Shown here: piece by piece, positions 16,918 through 26,110 of the stretch
Numbering within the stretch: the first letter of the stretch is position 1
Layout of the letters: the number at the start of each line of letters is the position of its first letter
Source of the DNA: an uncultured Bacteroidales bacterium
GTDB lineage: Bacteria; Bacteroidota; Bacteroidia; Bacteroidales; P3
Assembly (NCBI GenBank): GCA_944320465.1
Contig: CALUHO010000001.1
Span: 62,001 to 126,000, forward strand
Reading direction: 5' to 3'
Length of the DNA stretch: 64,000 nucleotides
The notes under the pieces: model-generated
What the model was told of the DNA's origin: nothing
The model's input: the letters and a program-made list of their open reading frames with translations, nothing else
Databases searched by the model: none
Position numbers and translations under genes: made by a program

Positions 16918-18351
16918 ATGCTGAAAAGGAAGATTGAAGATGCTCTCATTACGTGGAAAAACAGGCCAGGACACAAGCCTTTGGTGATCATGGGCATCCG
17001 CCAATGTGGAAAGACATTCATTGCTAAGCACTTCGCTGCCGAGAACTACAAGAATGTCGTCTATATGAATTTCATCAAGGAGCCGGAGAGGATTAATGCC
17101 TTTGTTGGATCAAAGGATGTTGATAACATATTGCTCAACTTGTCTGCGCAGATTCAAGGAGTCAAGTTTATTCCTGGAGAGACTTGCTTCATCTTTGATG
17201 AAATCCAAGATTGTCCGGAGGCCAGGACTTCGCTCAAGTTTTTCAAAGAAGACGGTCGTTTTGACGTGATTGCCACAGGTTCCCTGCTGGGCATTCAAGG
17301 TTATGGCGATGAACTGAAGAAACGGCGTCGCAAACTAACACAGGCGAAAGATTTTGGCATCAACTCCGTTCCGGTTGGCAGCGAGGATATCATTGAAATG
17401 TATCCACTGGACTTCGAAGAATTTCTTTGGGCGAACGGAATGAATCCGGATGTCATCGAGGTACTCCGGAAGTTCTATACGGAGGAAACGCCAGTTCCGG
17501 AAGGGATTCATGTGGCGATGAGAAACTACTTGAACCTCTATGTCGCTATAGGCGGACTCCCTGCTCCTATCAACGCTTTTTTGGCTACAAATAATATGAA
17601 TGCCGTAAGCGAGGAGTACAAGGGTATCCTGAAGGAATACCGCGATGATATGGTTAAATATGCTCCGGACAAAGACAAACCTCATATCCGGGAATGCTTC
17701 AACTCAATTCCCAAGCAGCTAGCCAAAGAGAACAAGAAATTCCAGTACAACAAGGTTAAATCCGGCGGGCGAGGTGAAACTTATCTTGGTTCTCTCCAGT
17801 GGTTGGAAGATGCTGGAATCATTTGTCGATGCTACAATACGGACATTACCGGCCTCCCGATGGAAGGCAACGCTAAGGACAACGTGTTCAAGGTCTATAC
17901 GGCAGATATTGGCCTCTTGATTGAGATGCTGGGACCTGGAATCAGAGCAGACATCCTGCAGGGGAACTTGGGCGGATTCAAAGGCGCGATTTTCGAGAAT
18001 TTGATGGCGGACACGCTTCACAAAAAACAACAAAGCTTATACTATTTTCTGAAGGACTCCGGGCTTGAGTTGGACTTCTTGGTTCGGATGAAAGGAGAGT
18101 GCGTTCCACTTGAAGTGAAAGCCAAGACCGCGCAGGCGAAGAGCGTGCAGACCGTCTTGAAGCATCCCGACAAATACCACGTGAAGCATGTCATCAAGTT
18201 TGGCGACTTCAATGTCGGTCGGCAGGGACAGTTGCTGACACTCCCCAACTACATGCAGTTTCTGCTGGACTTGGAACCGGAACAAATTATTCTGGAACCC
18301 ATTGACGTTGATGCCGTGAACTCCTTGGCCAGGGAGATTCTTCATAAATGA
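16918..18351 (+). CDS. AAA_14 ATPase with C-terminal DUF4143 domain
   Basis: The 477-residue product has Walker A at residues 26-33 (GIRQCGKT), Walker B in CFIFDEIQDCPEA and sensor-like DVIATGSLLGI. The C-terminal half is a DUF4143 domain with a PD-(D/E)XK-like core (GLELDFLVRMKGECVPLEVKA, where Asp, Glu and Lys are placed as in restriction-type nucleases). Such proteins are abundant in gut Bacteroidota and archaea; their function is not established, and defence or mobile-element roles have been suggested. The start MLKRKIEDAL at 16918 follows the possible -7 element by only about 20 bases. Confidence 0.88.
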   Translation: MLKRKIEDALITWKNRPGHKPLVIMGIRQCGKTFIAKHFAAENYKNVVYMNFIKEPERINAFVGSKDVDNILLNLSAQIQGVKFIPGETCFIFDEIQDCPEARTSLKFFKEDGRFDVIATGSLLGIQGYGDELKKRRRKLTQAKDFGINSVPVGSEDIIEMYPLDFEEFLWANGMNPDVIEVLRKFYTEETPVPEGIHVAMRNYLNLYVAIGGLPAPINAFLATNNMNAVSEEYKGILKEYRDDMVKYAPDKDKPHIRECFNSIPKQLAKENKKFQYNKVKSGGRGETYLGSLQWLEDAGIICRCYNTDITGLPMEGNAKDNVFKVYTADIGLLIEMLGPGIRADILQGNLGGFKGAIFENLMADTLHKKQQSLYYFLKDSGLELDFLVRMKGECVPLEVKAKTAQAKSVQTVLKHPDKYHVKHVIKFGDFNVGRQGQLLTLPNYMQFLLDLEPEQIILEPIDVDAVNSLAREILHK

Positions 18352-18390
18352 TTGTTCTCGGGCTAGGCGTACGCTCCAAAGATTCTTTAT

Positions 18391-19062
18391 TTAAATGATA
18401 GGTGCGTCGGGAGCGAGCCGACCGTCTTCCCGGAACAGCTTGCCGAGGTTGAAGTCGGTGAGATGGATGGCGTTCAGGCCGGTGCTGCGGGCGGCTTCGA
18501 TGTTCTCGGCGCGGTCGTCCACAAAGAGGCAGTTTTCCGGTTTTTGGCCGATGGAGTTGCAGACATATTGGTAAATCGCCGGGTCGGGTTTGTGCATCTT
18601 GAGGGCATAGGAACAGAAGATTTGGTCGAAATAGGAAGCGAAACCGGCTGAGCCTTGCGGGAGGAGATGGTCTAAGTATTCTACGTGCAGGCCATTGGTA
18701 TTGCTTAGCAGGTAAAGTTTGTAATGCTGCCGTATCTTTTTGAGCAGGGTCAGATTCCGGGCAGGCAATTCAGGTATCATGGCGTTCCAGATGTCGGTTA
18801 ATGTTTGCCGACTGGGATAATCCGCAGGCAGGCTCGGGTTGAGTTGATGGAGGAACAGGCTCAGCGCAGCCAGGAATTCCTCGTTGCTTATCTCTCCGTT
18901 TTCGTATCGGGCGATGGTACCGAAGAAAGGGTGCAAGGCGGAGGCTTGCATGCGGCTCGGATCTACAAAGCAGGAAAGTCCCCTCAGGGTTCGGTCCTGA
19001 TCCACGGGGACGATGACTTGCCCCAAGTCGAGGATGATGGTGTTGATGCTGTCTGTTTGCAT
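18391..19062 (-). CDS. HAD-superfamily hydrolase (YihX-like phosphatase)
   Basis: The 223-residue product has HAD motif I as ILDLGQVIVPVD, the DLGxV variant of YihX-type phosphatases in which the second Asp is replaced by Gly. Motif II is YLLSNTNG, motif III the Lys in YALKMHKPDPAIYQ and motif IV LFVDDRAENIEAA. YihX-like enzymes dephosphorylate sugar phosphates or FMN-type metabolites; the substrate here is unknown. The start MQTDSINT at 19062 is used because the upstream codons (from 19116) show no similarity. Its minus-strand -7 box (CAAAGTTA at 19181-19188, read in reverse) is back to back with the tRNA promoter. Confidence 0.88.
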   Translation of the reverse strand: MQTDSINTIILDLGQVIVPVDQDRTLRGLSCFVDPSRMQASALHPFFGTIARYENGEISNEEFLAALSLFLHQLNPSLPADYPSRQTLTDIWNAMIPELPARNLTLLKKIRQHYKLYLLSNTNGLHVEYLDHLLPQGSAGFASYFDQIFCSYALKMHKPDPAIYQYVCNSIGQKPENCLFVDDRAENIEAARSTGLNAIHLTDFNLGKLFREDGRLAPDAPII

Positions 19063-19164
19063 GATGCTCGGTTTTTGATGCCCTTGGGGTAGCGGCTTCG
19101 TGTCCGAATCCGGCAAAGAAAAGGCTTGGATTCAGTCTCCAAGCGGCTTTTCATCTACCTGGGG

Positions 19165-19196
19165 TTTGTTTATTCAAAGGCAAAGTTATACATTTG
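19165..19196 (+). promoter_or_regulatory. Promoter for tRNA-CAU, divergent from the HAD gene
   Basis: TTTG at 19165-19168, a 20-base spacer and TACATTTG at 19189-19196 match the consensus fully. The tRNA starts about 46 bases downstream. The overlapping reverse word TAACTTTG may serve the HAD gene on the other strand. Confidence 0.7.
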
Positions 19197-19242
19197 CACC
19201 GTTTTTGGAAGTTCGTTCCCTGCGAATGAGCCATCCGGAACA

Positions 19243-19316
19243 GGCCCCATAGCTCAGTCGGTTAGAGTAGGTGACTCATAATCATTTGGTCCTTGGTTCG
19301 AGCCCAAGTGGGGCCA
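19243..19316 (+). tRNA. tRNA with CAU anticodon (elongator Met, or Ile2)
   Basis: The 74-base cloverleaf has acceptor arms GGCCCCA (19243-19249) and TGGGGCC (19309-19315) with discriminator A, a D arm around GCTCAGTCGGTTAGAG, an anticodon loop CTCATAA and a T arm CTTGGTTCGAGCCCAAG. The anticodon stem contains G-U pairs. CAU may be read as elongator methionine or, if modified by TilS, isoleucine AUA; the sequence alone does not decide. CCA is not encoded. Confidence 0.93.
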
Positions 19317-19330
19317 CGTTGAAAAAGAGG

Positions 19331-19365
19331 AGGTTGCAGTTTACGTTTGCTGCAACCTTTTTTTT
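19331..19365 (+). terminator. Intrinsic terminator after tRNA-CAU
   Basis: A perfect GGTTGCAG/CTGCAACC stem is followed by eight Ts. Confidence 0.9.
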
Positions 19366-19552
19366 GCCTGTGCAGTCCGGTGCAAAGGCTTGGAATCGTT
19401 CTCGAATCAGGGGGGAGGACATTACAGTCTGTAGCCTGCTGATACGGTTTTCGTCTTTTGGATATTCTTGTTTCGGATACCGCTTTCGGATATTGCAACC
19501 GGCTTGCAGCGGGTTCTGCTTAAACTTGCAAGCTGAATTCAAGGTATATGTC

Positions 19553-21451
19553 ATGAAAACTTTGCAAGACTGGTGGCCGAAAATCTTGTCTTTTGCCCTG
19601 CTTGGCGCGGGCTGGGCCATGAACTCTTATTGGCCGGGCTTCGGGCAGGAAGCCTGGATTCCGGTAGTATGGTATGTTCTGGCGTATCTGCCGGTGGCCT
19701 GGCCGGTTTTCAAGGATGCGGCAAAGGCCTTTGCGGAGAAAGATTTCTTCAACGAGTTCAGTTTGATGATCATTGCCTCGATTGGCGCTTTCTGCATAGG
19801 GGAATATCCGGAAGCGGTGGCGGTCATGCTGTTTTACGCCATCGGGGAGCAACTGCAAGACAAGGCGGTGGAACGGTCCCACCGCAATATCCGGGATTTG
19901 CTGGCGATGCATCCGGACAGGGTGCGGGTAGTTCGGGACGGTCAGGCGCGGGAGGCCAAGCCGGAAGAAGTGCAACCGGGCGAGATTTTAGCTGTGGCGG
20001 TGGGGGAAAAAGTGTGTCTGGACGGGGCCTTGCTGGAAGAGGCGGCCTCTTTGGATACGGCGGCTTTGACCGGGGAAAGTTTGCCTCGTTATGCCCGTCA
20101 AGGCGAGGAAGTGCCGGCAGGCTGCCTTGTGCTGGATCATGCGATTCGATTGAAGGTATTGCGCCCATATAATATGAGTGCGTTGGCTAAAATGGCTAAG
20201 ATGGTGGAAGAAGCTTCCAAGCGCAAAGCACCCACCGAACTTTTCTTGCGCCGTATCGCCCGGATTTATACGCCGGTCGTGATGGGGTTGGCAGTTTTAG
20301 TGGTGGCGGTTCCAGCTTTGTTTTCATTGGTTGCAAATTACCATTACGATTTTTCCGTCTGGCTTTACCGGGCCTTGGTGTTCCTCGTCATTTCCTGTCC
20401 TTGCGCCCTAGTGGTCAGCATCCCGTTGACTTATTTTGCTGGCATCGGCATGGCTTCCCGCCGGGGAATCCTGTTCAAGGGCGGCAATGGCTTGGATGCG
20501 GCTTACAAGGTGGATTCCATTGTGTTCGACAAGACCGGGACCTTGACTCAAGGGTGCTTCCGGGTCTGTGCGCTTACGTCGATGCAATCCGAGGGCGAAG
20601 GCCGTCTGCTGTCGGCTTTGGCTTCGGCCGAGAATGCCAGCCGGCATCCTTTGGCGCAAGCGGTGGTGGAATATGCCAAGGAGCATTCGGCCGTTTTGTT
20701 TCAGCCGGAGAGGATTGAAGAAAAGGCGGGCGGCGGGATTTTGGCGGAATTCGATACCGGCCAGCCTGTTTTCCGTCAGGTAGTGGCTGGTTCGGCGGCT
20801 TGGCTGAAGGAATGCGGGATAGAAATGCCGGATTTGCCCGGCCTTTCGGCGCGGACAGTGGTGTTTTGCGGGATAGACGGTGTTTTTTCCGGCTGGGTCG
20901 AGTTGGCCGATTTGCCCAAGGAAGATGCGGCTTCGGCCATGCAGGAATTAAGAGGATTGGGTGTCAATCCATTGGCGGTGCTTTCGGGCGACCATCCCCG
21001 GGTGGCGGAGGCTTTGGCTTCGCAGGTGGGCGTGGAACGGGCTTATGGCGGCTTGCTACCTCAGGATAAGGTGGTATATTTGCAGAAGTTCAAGCAGGAA
21101 GGTCGTAATGTGGCTTTTGTGGGGGACGGCATCAACGATTCCCCGGTTCTGGCATCCAGCTCTCTGGGTATCGCGATGGGGGCGATGGGCAGCGATGCGG
21201 CCATAGAGACGGCGGATGTGGTCTTGCAGACCGACCGGCTTTCGTCCTTGCCGCTTGTGTTCCGGATTGCCCGCAATACCCGGCGGACGGTTTGGGAGAA
21301 CGTGATTCTGGCATTCGGGATTAAGATTCTGGTGATGGTGCTGGGCGTGTTGGGCGTGGCTTCGCTTTGGATGGCTGTATTTGCCGATTCCGGTGTGGCT
21401 TTGCTGGCGGTTTTGAACTCGGTGCGCGGGGTTTGGCTTAGGAAGAAATGA
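19553..21451 (+). CDS. P1B-type heavy-metal ATPase (Zn/Cd/Pb-type)
   Basis: The 632-residue pump has membrane helices at the N-terminus, actuator motif ALTGESLP, the metal-site helix ISCPCALVVS (Cys282 and Cys284), phosphorylation site Asp326 in FDKTGTLTQG, the SRHPLA nucleotide-binding motif and GDGINDSPVLASSSLGIAMG. The CPC motif with a C-terminal helix lacking Cu-type signatures fits Zn/Cd/Pb exporters (ZntA/CadA). No N-terminal HMA or Cys-rich metal-binding domain is present. The start at 19553 is chosen because the frame upstream runs through the tRNA gene. A Fur-like regulator follows in the same direction after 91 bp and is a likely partner. Confidence 0.92.
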   Translation: MKTLQDWWPKILSFALLGAGWAMNSYWPGFGQEAWIPVVWYVLAYLPVAWPVFKDAAKAFAEKDFFNEFSLMIIASIGAFCIGEYPEAVAVMLFYAIGEQLQDKAVERSHRNIRDLLAMHPDRVRVVRDGQAREAKPEEVQPGEILAVAVGEKVCLDGALLEEAASLDTAALTGESLPRYARQGEEVPAGCLVLDHAIRLKVLRPYNMSALAKMAKMVEEASKRKAPTELFLRRIARIYTPVVMGLAVLVVAVPALFSLVANYHYDFSVWLYRALVFLVISCPCALVVSIPLTYFAGIGMASRRGILFKGGNGLDAAYKVDSIVFDKTGTLTQGCFRVCALTSMQSEGEGRLLSALASAENASRHPLAQAVVEYAKEHSAVLFQPERIEEKAGGGILAEFDTGQPVFRQVVAGSAAWLKECGIEMPDLPGLSARTVVFCGIDGVFSGWVELADLPKEDAASAMQELRGLGVNPLAVLSGDHPRVAEALASQVGVERAYGGLLPQDKVVYLQKFKQEGRNVAFVGDGINDSPVLASSSLGIAMGAMGSDAAIETADVVLQTDRLSSLPLVFRIARNTRRTVWENVILAFGIKILVMVLGVLGVASLWMAVFADSGVALLAVLNSVRGVWLRKK

Positions 21452-21542
21452 TTTTTAGCGTTTTTTCGATTTGAGAGAATACGATGCCGAGGGGATCTGC
21501 TTGGATTTTGAATTGCGTGGAAATCGGATAAATGAAGATGCT

Positions 21543-21956
21543 ATGTTGTGGATCGAAGAACTTTTGGAAAAGAAGGGGGTCAAGCCGACAGCTATCCGTT
21601 TGCTGGTCCTGAAAGCATTGAGCGAGCAGCAAGACCCTGTTTCTCTTTCCGAGCTGGAAGCAAGTCTCGGAACTGTGGACAAATCGACCTTGTTCCGTTC
21701 CTTGAGCCTGTTTTTGGAACATCATGTGGTCCATGCGTTCGAGGATGGCAACGGGGTGCTCAAATACGAGCTTTGCCGGAATCCTGACGGCTGTTCGGTC
21801 AACGATATGCATGTCCATTTCTACTGTACCCGATGCCATCGCACGTATTGCCTTCCCTCGCGGATTCCGGCCATTGCATTGCCAGAAGGATTCGAGATGG
21901 AGAGCGTGAACTTCATGCTCAAAGGCCTTTGCCCGCATTGCAAGGATATCTTGTGA
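21543..21956 (+). CDS. Fur-family metal-responsive repressor (Zur-like)
   Basis: The 137-residue product has a winged-helix N-terminus (EKKGVKPTAIRLLVLKALSE, VDKSTLFRSLSLFLEHH) and a dimerisation part with HVHFYCTRCHRTYCL and a terminal CPHCKDIL, giving two Cys-x-x-Cys pairs for structural zinc. The start MLWIEELLEKK at 21543 is chosen since similarity starts there. Adjacent placement behind the Zn/Cd-type ATPase suggests zinc control, but iron or peroxide sensing cannot be excluded. A solo MITE end-hairpin lies 10 bases after its stop. Confidence 0.87.
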   Translation: MLWIEELLEKKGVKPTAIRLLVLKALSEQQDPVSLSELEASLGTVDKSTLFRSLSLFLEHHVVHAFEDGNGVLKYELCRNPDGCSVNDMHVHFYCTRCHRTYCLPSRIPAIALPEGFEMESVNFMLKGLCPHCKDIL

Positions 21957-21966
21957 CTAGTAGAGA

Positions 21967-21994
21967 CCCCAAAGTCTAATGACCTATTTGGGTT
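21967..21994. repeat. Solo end-hairpin of the 197-bp MITE-like family
   Basis: CCCAAAGTCTAATGACC then TATTTGGG matches the right end of the family with one change. CCCAAA and TTTGGG can pair. It sits 10 bases behind the Fur-like gene's stop, so it may act in the 3' end of that transcript. Confidence 0.75.
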
Positions 21995-22186
21995 TCGTTC
22001 CGTTTTTTCCGTATTCCCATGCGTCTTTTCTGGCTGATGTGAACCAAGGGGACGAAAGTCGATTTAGCGGAAACGTGCTTTGACAAGCTGAAACCGGAAC
22101 ACGGCCTTTCTCCCCGGATTCTTTCTTTTGTGGATTCCGTTCGCTTGGCAAAAGAATCGACCTGCCCTGATTCAGATAGGCGGGCA

Positions 22187-23728
22187 TCAAGCCATTTTCC
22201 ACTCCTTGATCCGCCGTGTCAGGCTGGAGAAACCGATACCGATTCTGAAGAGCTTGCGCGGGTCTGCGGCAAAGGGCTTGGCATAGTCCTTGTCTTCTAT
22301 TTGCTTTAAGGCCTCGTCCGCCGTAGCATCCATCTTCAGTTCCATGATGTAGATATACTTGTCGGTCTGCACCAAAATGTCCATTCTCTCGTTGCTGGTA
22401 TGGCGTTCCACTTGGGTGTATTGTCCCATCAATTTGCACATCACGTACATCGTGTTCTGGAAGTAGAGTTCGGCATCGCCCGCGATTTCGTAATCGGCAT
22501 CGGCAAAGAAGGCCTCGAAGCGTTTCATCAGGCTTTCGGCATCGCCTTTCTCGAAGTCCTCCACGAACTTCCGCACCGCAAATGGGCTGTTGTACCTGGC
22601 TGAAGGGACGTAGGTCTTGGCCAGGCATTCCATGAAGCCGCGCTCCACTTCCTTGTTGGGATACTTCAAGGTATAGCTCTGCCAGCGTTCATCGTAGCTC
22701 TGGATGGTCAGGTAGCCGCTCTGGTAGAGAACGGGGATTGGGTCGGAATCATCGGCATTGACCCCGCCCAAGGCCGAGGCAGGAACGCCTTCCAGGGTCA
22801 AATCTTCCAGGTTGAACTTGCCGCTCCGCAGGGCTTTGACCACGAAGGTGGGCGTGCCGGTCTCGTACCAGTAGTCGCGAAACCGCTGACCGCTGAGGGC
22901 ATTGAGCAGGCTGAAAGGATTGTAGATGTCTTCGGATTCCTCGCAGAAATGGTAGCCGTCATAGTAATCTTTCAGCTTGGCGTAGCATTCTTCCTTGCTT
23001 ATCCCGTTGGCTTCGGCCATTTCATGGACGCTTTCATCAAAATAGGCGTGTAGGTCTTTTTCGGAGATGCCGCAGATGTCCGCGTAACGGAAGTTCATCG
23101 AGATGTCGTTGAGGTTGTTGAGGCCGCTGAAGATGCTGAGCTTGCCCATCTTGGTAATGCCGGTCAGGAAGCCGAAGCGGATTTTTCCGTCGCGGGTCTT
23201 CATCACGCTGTAGAAGCCTTGCAGGCGGCTGCGGTAGGATTCCCTAAGCGGTTCATTGCCTGCCGAATCCAAAATAGGCTTGTCGTATTCATCTATTAGA
23301 ATCACGACAGGTTTCCCGGTCTTTTCATGTGCCGTATCGATCACGTCTTTGAACCGGGCATCAGGTTCAGGGTACCTTGCCGCCATGCCGCAATCCTTTT
23401 CCCATTGGCGCAGGTGCTGATCCAAGGTGATTTCCAAATCTTCGGCCTTGTTGTAGGTTTTCCCGCTTAGATCCAGATGCAGTACCGGATAGGCTGTCCA
23501 GTCCTTTTCCAATTTCTCAAGCGCCAAGCCTTTGAACAGTTCCTTTTTCCCTTGGAAATAGGCTTCCATGGTTGAAACCAGAAGACTCTTGCCGAAGCGG
23601 CGAGGGCGGCTCAGGAAATAATATTTGCCCGTGGAGGCGAGCTGATGAATCAAATCGGTTTTGTCCACATAGATGTAGCCTCCTTGGCGGATGCTTTCAA
23701 AGTTTTGGATTCCAATCGGGTACAGCAT
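22187..23728 (-). CDS. AAA-ATPase-like protein with C-terminal PD-(D/E)XK nuclease-like domain
   Basis: The 513-residue product begins MLYPIGIQNFESIRQGGYIY, the hallmark of this large Bacteroidota family. Walker A is degenerate but recognisable (FLSRPRRFGKSLLVSTM, residues 39-55), Walker B is VVILIDEYDKPIL, and GFLTGITKMGKLSIF follows. The C-terminal PD-(D/E)XK-like region shows ERMDILVQTDKYIYIMELK with the Asp and Glu-x-Lys spacing of a nuclease core. Genomes of gut Bacteroidota carry dozens of such genes; their role is unknown. It stands alone, with about 950 bp of repeat-rich DNA upstream. Confidence 0.9.
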   Translation of the reverse strand: MLYPIGIQNFESIRQGGYIYVDKTDLIHQLASTGKYYFLSRPRRFGKSLLVSTMEAYFQGKKELFKGLALEKLEKDWTAYPVLHLDLSGKTYNKAEDLEITLDQHLRQWEKDCGMAARYPEPDARFKDVIDTAHEKTGKPVVILIDEYDKPILDSAGNEPLRESYRSRLQGFYSVMKTRDGKIRFGFLTGITKMGKLSIFSGLNNLNDISMNFRYADICGISEKDLHAYFDESVHEMAEANGISKEECYAKLKDYYDGYHFCEESEDIYNPFSLLNALSGQRFRDYWYETGTPTFVVKALRSGKFNLEDLTLEGVPASALGGVNADDSDPIPVLYQSGYLTIQSYDERWQSYTLKYPNKEVERGFMECLAKTYVPSARYNSPFAVRKFVEDFEKGDAESLMKRFEAFFADADYEIAGDAELYFQNTMYVMCKLMGQYTQVERHTSNERMDILVQTDKYIYIMELKMDATADEALKQIEDKDYAKPFAADPRKLFRIGIGFSSLTRRIKEWKMA

Positions 23729-24684
23729 GGTGTGATTTTTTTTGCGTAACAGCGGCTTGCCGGTGGCTTCTCCCCTGCCTCTTTCCTGCGCACGAGCCGG
23801 GGGAAATAGGGATGATGGCAGACAAAGTTAGCATTTTTCCGGAACGCCATCCTGCCTATGTGGCAGAATCTTGTCATTATTCTCGGATTGAATGTCATGG
23901 ACAAACCTGGCCACTCGATTGCGAAAGGAATACGATGACGATGCAAATCTTTTGGCAAGATATACTTGGAATCGGCCGCAAAAGTACGAAAGGTTCTGTT
24001 TTTTTTGCAGGCTTGTCTGGCAAATAGACTTTGATGCAGGTCGGGTGTTCCCTGTCATGGTATGCTCAAGGACTCCTGTTATGAAAGGCGGTGTGTCATA
24101 ATGAGCAATCTGGCTTCGCCGAAGACTGGCTGCACCTCGGCAGAGTTCAAGCAAGGTGGGCTACGCCGAAGCCCTTCCGTCTCGGCCATGCCCAAGCGAG
24201 GGAATGGCTTGGCATGGAGTTCGACTTACTCGGGGCTTTGGCTCTGCACTCGGTTTGCACAGCCTTTGCTTCGTTGCTTTGGTGCTACCGAAAACAGGCT
24301 GCACCTCGGCCAAAAGCAGTGCAAGTCGAAGGCAGAGACAAAACTCGTTTTGGCTATGCTGAGACGTAGCCTGCGTTCGCTGGAAAGCAAACTCAAACCT
24401 ATCGGTTTGGTTCGGCTCTCGGTTTGCACTGTTTTTCGAGTCTCGAACTCAGTCACGAACCGCAGAGCAAGCCGAACGCAGAATCAAACGGAGTTTGAAT
24501 TATGCTGAGGCGAAGCCTGCGCTCGCTGCGGAGCAGCAACAGTACGCTCCTTCGTTCTCGCTCTCAGCGCCTTGCCTCTTACTCACTCTGACACACCGCC
24601 TGAGATTTATTTCAAATCCCTATTTTGATACACCCTCTTCGTGTGGGAAGAGGCGGGAGACCTCTTGGTTTTCAAAGCTTTTGC
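23729..24684. other. Repeat-rich intergenic stretch without a credible gene
   Basis: The first 350 bp contain two reverse-strand -7-like words (CAAAGTTA at 23823-23830 and CAAAAGTA near 23985) that may drive the minus-strand ATPase gene. From about 24100 to 24600 the DNA is built from short recurring words such as GGTTTGCAC, GCTGAGGCG/GCTGAGACG and CTCGGTTTGCAC, related to those at 26158-26310 and 56760-56970. Open frames here change with every indel and have no family similarity, so none is called. Confidence 0.6.
24100..24600. repeat. Decayed cluster of the promoter-associated word repeats
   Basis: Two halves share words: CTCTGCACTCGGTTTGCACAG (near 24242) and GCTCTCGGTTTGCACTG (near 24413), and TATGCTGAGACGTAGCCTGC (24355) and TATGCTGAGGCGAAGCCTGC (24501). 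They resemble the repeat block before the gene at 26352. It lies behind the 3' end of aspC. Confidence 0.55.
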
Positions 24685-25887
24685 TTACGCAAGCTTGGCA
24701 ACCGCTTCCTTGATGCGGCGGGCGCTTTCCATCAGCTTGTCTTCGCTGGTAGCGTAAGAGATGCGGATGCTGTGCGGGTCGCCGAAAGAATCTCCGCCTA
24801 CCAGAGCCACATGGCCTTCATCGAGGAGGAAGTTGGCCAGGTCGTCGCCGCAGGCAATTTCCTTGCCGTTGAACTTCTTGCCAATCAAGCCTTCGATGTT
24901 GGGGAAGATGTAGAACGCGCCGGTGGGGACATTGACCTTGAAGCCGGGGATTTCGCGCAGCTTCTCGATCATCATATCGCGGCGTTTGCGGAAAGTGGCC
25001 ACCATGTTCTTGAGGTCTTCCGATTTGGTCGGATCCTGCATCAATGCGGCTACTGCAGCCTTCTGGGCGATGGAAGAAGCCGCCGAGGTCATCTGGCCCT
25101 GAATCTTGTTGCAGGCCGATGCGATTTCAGCGGGAGCAGCGATGTAACCGATACGCCAGCCGGTCATGGCATAGCCTTTGGAAACCCCGTTCATGATAAT
25201 CACGCGAGCCTTGATTTCTTCAAACTGCGCTAAGCTTTCGAACTTGCTTTCAAATACGATGTATTCGTAAATCTCGTCCGAAAGGACATATACATCGGGA
25301 TGCTTTGCCAGTACATCGGCAATGGCTTTGAGTTCCTCGCGGCTGTAAACCATGCCGGTGGGGTTGCTCGGGCTGTTGAAGATCAATAATTTCGTCTTAG
25401 GAGTGATGGCGGCTTCCAACTTTTCGGGCGTAATCTTGAAGTCGTCTTCGATGCCGGCGTGGACCAAGATAGGCGTGCCTTCCACGAATTTCACCATTTC
25501 AGGATAGGAAACCCAGCAGGGAGCGGGAATGATTACTTCGTCGCCCGGGTTGATCATGGCCAGGAGCACATTGATGATGGCGTGCTTGCCCCCGTTTGAA
25601 ACGATAATCTGGTTAGGCGAATAAGTGAGCTTGTTGTCGCGGGTCAGCTTGGCGCAGATGGCCTTGCGCAGATCCATGTAACCCGGCACGGGAGGATAAT
25701 GGGTGAAGTTGTTGTTGATGGCCTCGATACCGGCCTGTTTGATGACTTCCGGCGTGTTGAAGTCGGGTTCGCCGACGCTGAGGCTGATTACATCGATGCC
25801 TCGTTCTTGCATTTCGCGGCTTCGTTGGCTCATGCCCAAGGTGGCAGAGGGAGCCATTTCCAATACGCGCTTTGCTAATACTGACAT
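24685..25887 (-). CDS. aspC: Class I/II pyridoxal-phosphate aminotransferase, probably aspartate aminotransferase
   Basis: The 400-residue enzyme exchanges amino groups between aspartate and 2-oxoglutarate. Motifs are SVGEPDFNTPEVIKQAG at the N-terminus, NSPSNPTGMVYS, LSDEIYEYIVF (Asp and Tyr contacting the cofactor) and MNGVSKGYAMTGWRIGY, in which the Lys binds PLP. It belongs to subgroup I-gamma, similar to Thermus AspC. Its promoter lies in a 71-bp repeat about 190 bases upstream (26079-26110, read on the minus strand). Confidence 0.92.
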   Translation of the reverse strand: MSVLAKRVLEMAPSATLGMSQRSREMQERGIDVISLSVGEPDFNTPEVIKQAGIEAINNNFTHYPPVPGYMDLRKAICAKLTRDNKLTYSPNQIIVSNGGKHAIINVLLAMINPGDEVIIPAPCWVSYPEMVKFVEGTPILVHAGIEDDFKITPEKLEAAITPKTKLLIFNSPSNPTGMVYSREELKAIADVLAKHPDVYVLSDEIYEYIVFESKFESLAQFEEIKARVIIMNGVSKGYAMTGWRIGYIAAPAEIASACNKIQGQMTSAASSIAQKAAVAALMQDPTKSEDLKNMVATFRKRRDMMIEKLREIPGFKVNVPTGAFYIFPNIEGLIGKKFNGKEIACGDDLANFLLDEGHVALVGGDSFGDPHSIRISYATSEDKLMESARRIKEAVAKLA

Positions 25888-26078
25888 GGTTTCTTGGTTT
25901 TTAGGACGACCCTGAAAGTCGGGACAAGGCTGGCTGGATTACAGGTCGGGTTACCACATGGCGGATGCCCAACCTTCGGCAGGCAGTAGATGTCTGCTCT
26001 CCGGATGCGTCCGGGTTGATAATGCAGGAATCCGGTTGTTTTTCGGACAGTCGCGGATTGGCCGGATTTTCCCGACCG

Positions 26079-26110
26079 CAAAGATAGCGAAAGTCGAGAG
26101 CAGAAGCAAA
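26079..26110 (-). promoter_or_regulatory. Repeat-borne promoter for aspC
   Basis: Read on the minus strand, TTTG (26107-26110), 20 bases and TATCTTTG (26079-26086) form a full Bacteroidota promoter at the end of the 71-bp repeat. It gives a leader of about 185 bases to the aspC start. Confidence 0.65.

Noticed and set aside
19243..21994. tRNA-CAU as an integration site for a genomic island
   Set aside because: No integrase, no repeated tRNA 3' end and ordinary base composition downstream.
24062..24508. 148-codon and overlapping frames in the repeat-rich gap
   Set aside because: They translate decayed word repeats and show no similarity or start signal.
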